Assembly (NCBI GenBank): GCA_947177925.1 | Contig: CAMWWJ010000232.1 | Location: forward strand, 1-5,331 | Length of the DNA stretch: 5,331 bases | Direction: 5' to 3' | From: an uncultured Lachnospiraceae bacterium | GTDB lineage: Bacteria; Bacillota; Clostridia; Lachnospirales; Lachnospiraceae | Part shown: positions 5,241 through 5,331 of the stretch, in pieces | Layout of the letters: each line of letters begins with the position of its first letter | Numbering within the stretch: the first letter of the stretch is position 1 | The notes under the pieces: generated by a model | Seen by the model: the letters and a program-made list of their open reading frames with translations, nothing else | The model's database searches: none | What the model was told of the DNA's origin: nothing | Made by a program: the position numbers and the translations under genes

Positions 5241-5331
5241 TTGGATACGAGGACGTAGGAGTTGGCATATTATTTAGTAGTCTTCCGGGCACGCTCTCGC
5301 TCTGCAAAGACGCAGCGGTACTAACGCACCA
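5241..5331 (+). repeat. probable copy of a dispersed Lachnospiraceae intergenic repeat
   Basis: This segment is clearly richer in G and C than the leader beside it. In the plus frame starting at 5241 it reads LDTRT, a TAG stop at 5256-5258, then ELAYYLVVFRARSRSAKTQR and a final Y before a stop at 5322-5324. I recall short hypothetical proteins of very similar sequence (RTRELAYYLVV...) annotated many times over in Lachnospiraceae genomes, which suggests a dispersed non-coding repeat mis-called as a gene and not a real peptide. No start codon or ribosome site supports translation here. The repeat runs to the window edge, so its end is not seen. The match is from memory and not confirmed. Confidence 0.5.

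Noticed and set aside
1..5331. CRISPR array, tRNA or rRNA gene
   Set aside because: No regularly spaced repeats, no cloverleaf-like sequence with TTCGANTC, and no rRNA-like segment were seen on either strand.

Overview
The window looks like a Firmicutes chromosome, most likely a gut clostridium of the Lachnospiraceae type. This rests on AT-rich DNA with strong GAGG-type ribosome binding sites, a stand-alone TrpB2-type enzyme, a Big_2/Ig-like surface protein remnant, and a right-end sequence that reads like a small repeat I recall from Lachnospiraceae genomes. The taxonomic call is inference; no rRNA or marker gene is present.

Layout from left to right. (1) 46-633, plus strand: a single-pass membrane protein with a charged N-terminal helix and a C-terminal beta-rich domain. 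A perfect TATAAT -10 box sits at the left edge and a bidirectional hairpin terminator follows at 677-720. (2) 736-1599, minus strand: a decayed gene for a protein of three Ig-like Big_2 domains, without an N-terminus and cut by an in-frame amber codon at 1201-1203. (3) 1600-1760: no intact gene. (4) 1761-3155, minus strand: a compact three-gene operon with a good promoter (TTGTAA-17-TATGAT) and a hairpin at its end. It encodes a four-helix membrane protein, a tiny one-helix membrane protein and a soluble helical protein of about 214 residues with a DRHK motif and a lysine-rich tail. I recognise none of the three. (5) 3283-3675, minus strand: a small uncharacterised soluble protein with a KGDIIIVDP start, possibly frameshifted near its end. 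(6) 3728-5101, minus strand: an intact TrpB-like PLP enzyme (TrpB2 class), the only gene of confident function. (7) 5102-5331: trpB leader with a weak promoter, then a GC-richer segment that appears to be a copy of a dispersed repeat.

The left 3.2 kb is visibly more AT-rich than the trpB end. It holds uncharacterised membrane proteins and a broken surface-protein gene, as expected of accessory DNA beside a core-like metabolic gene. The genes from trpB to 3283 share a strand with a 52-base gap and could be co-transcribed. The three-gene operon has its own promoter. Its tight packing suggests the three products work together at the membrane; it is the best candidate here for an undescribed system, but nothing in the sequence says what it does.
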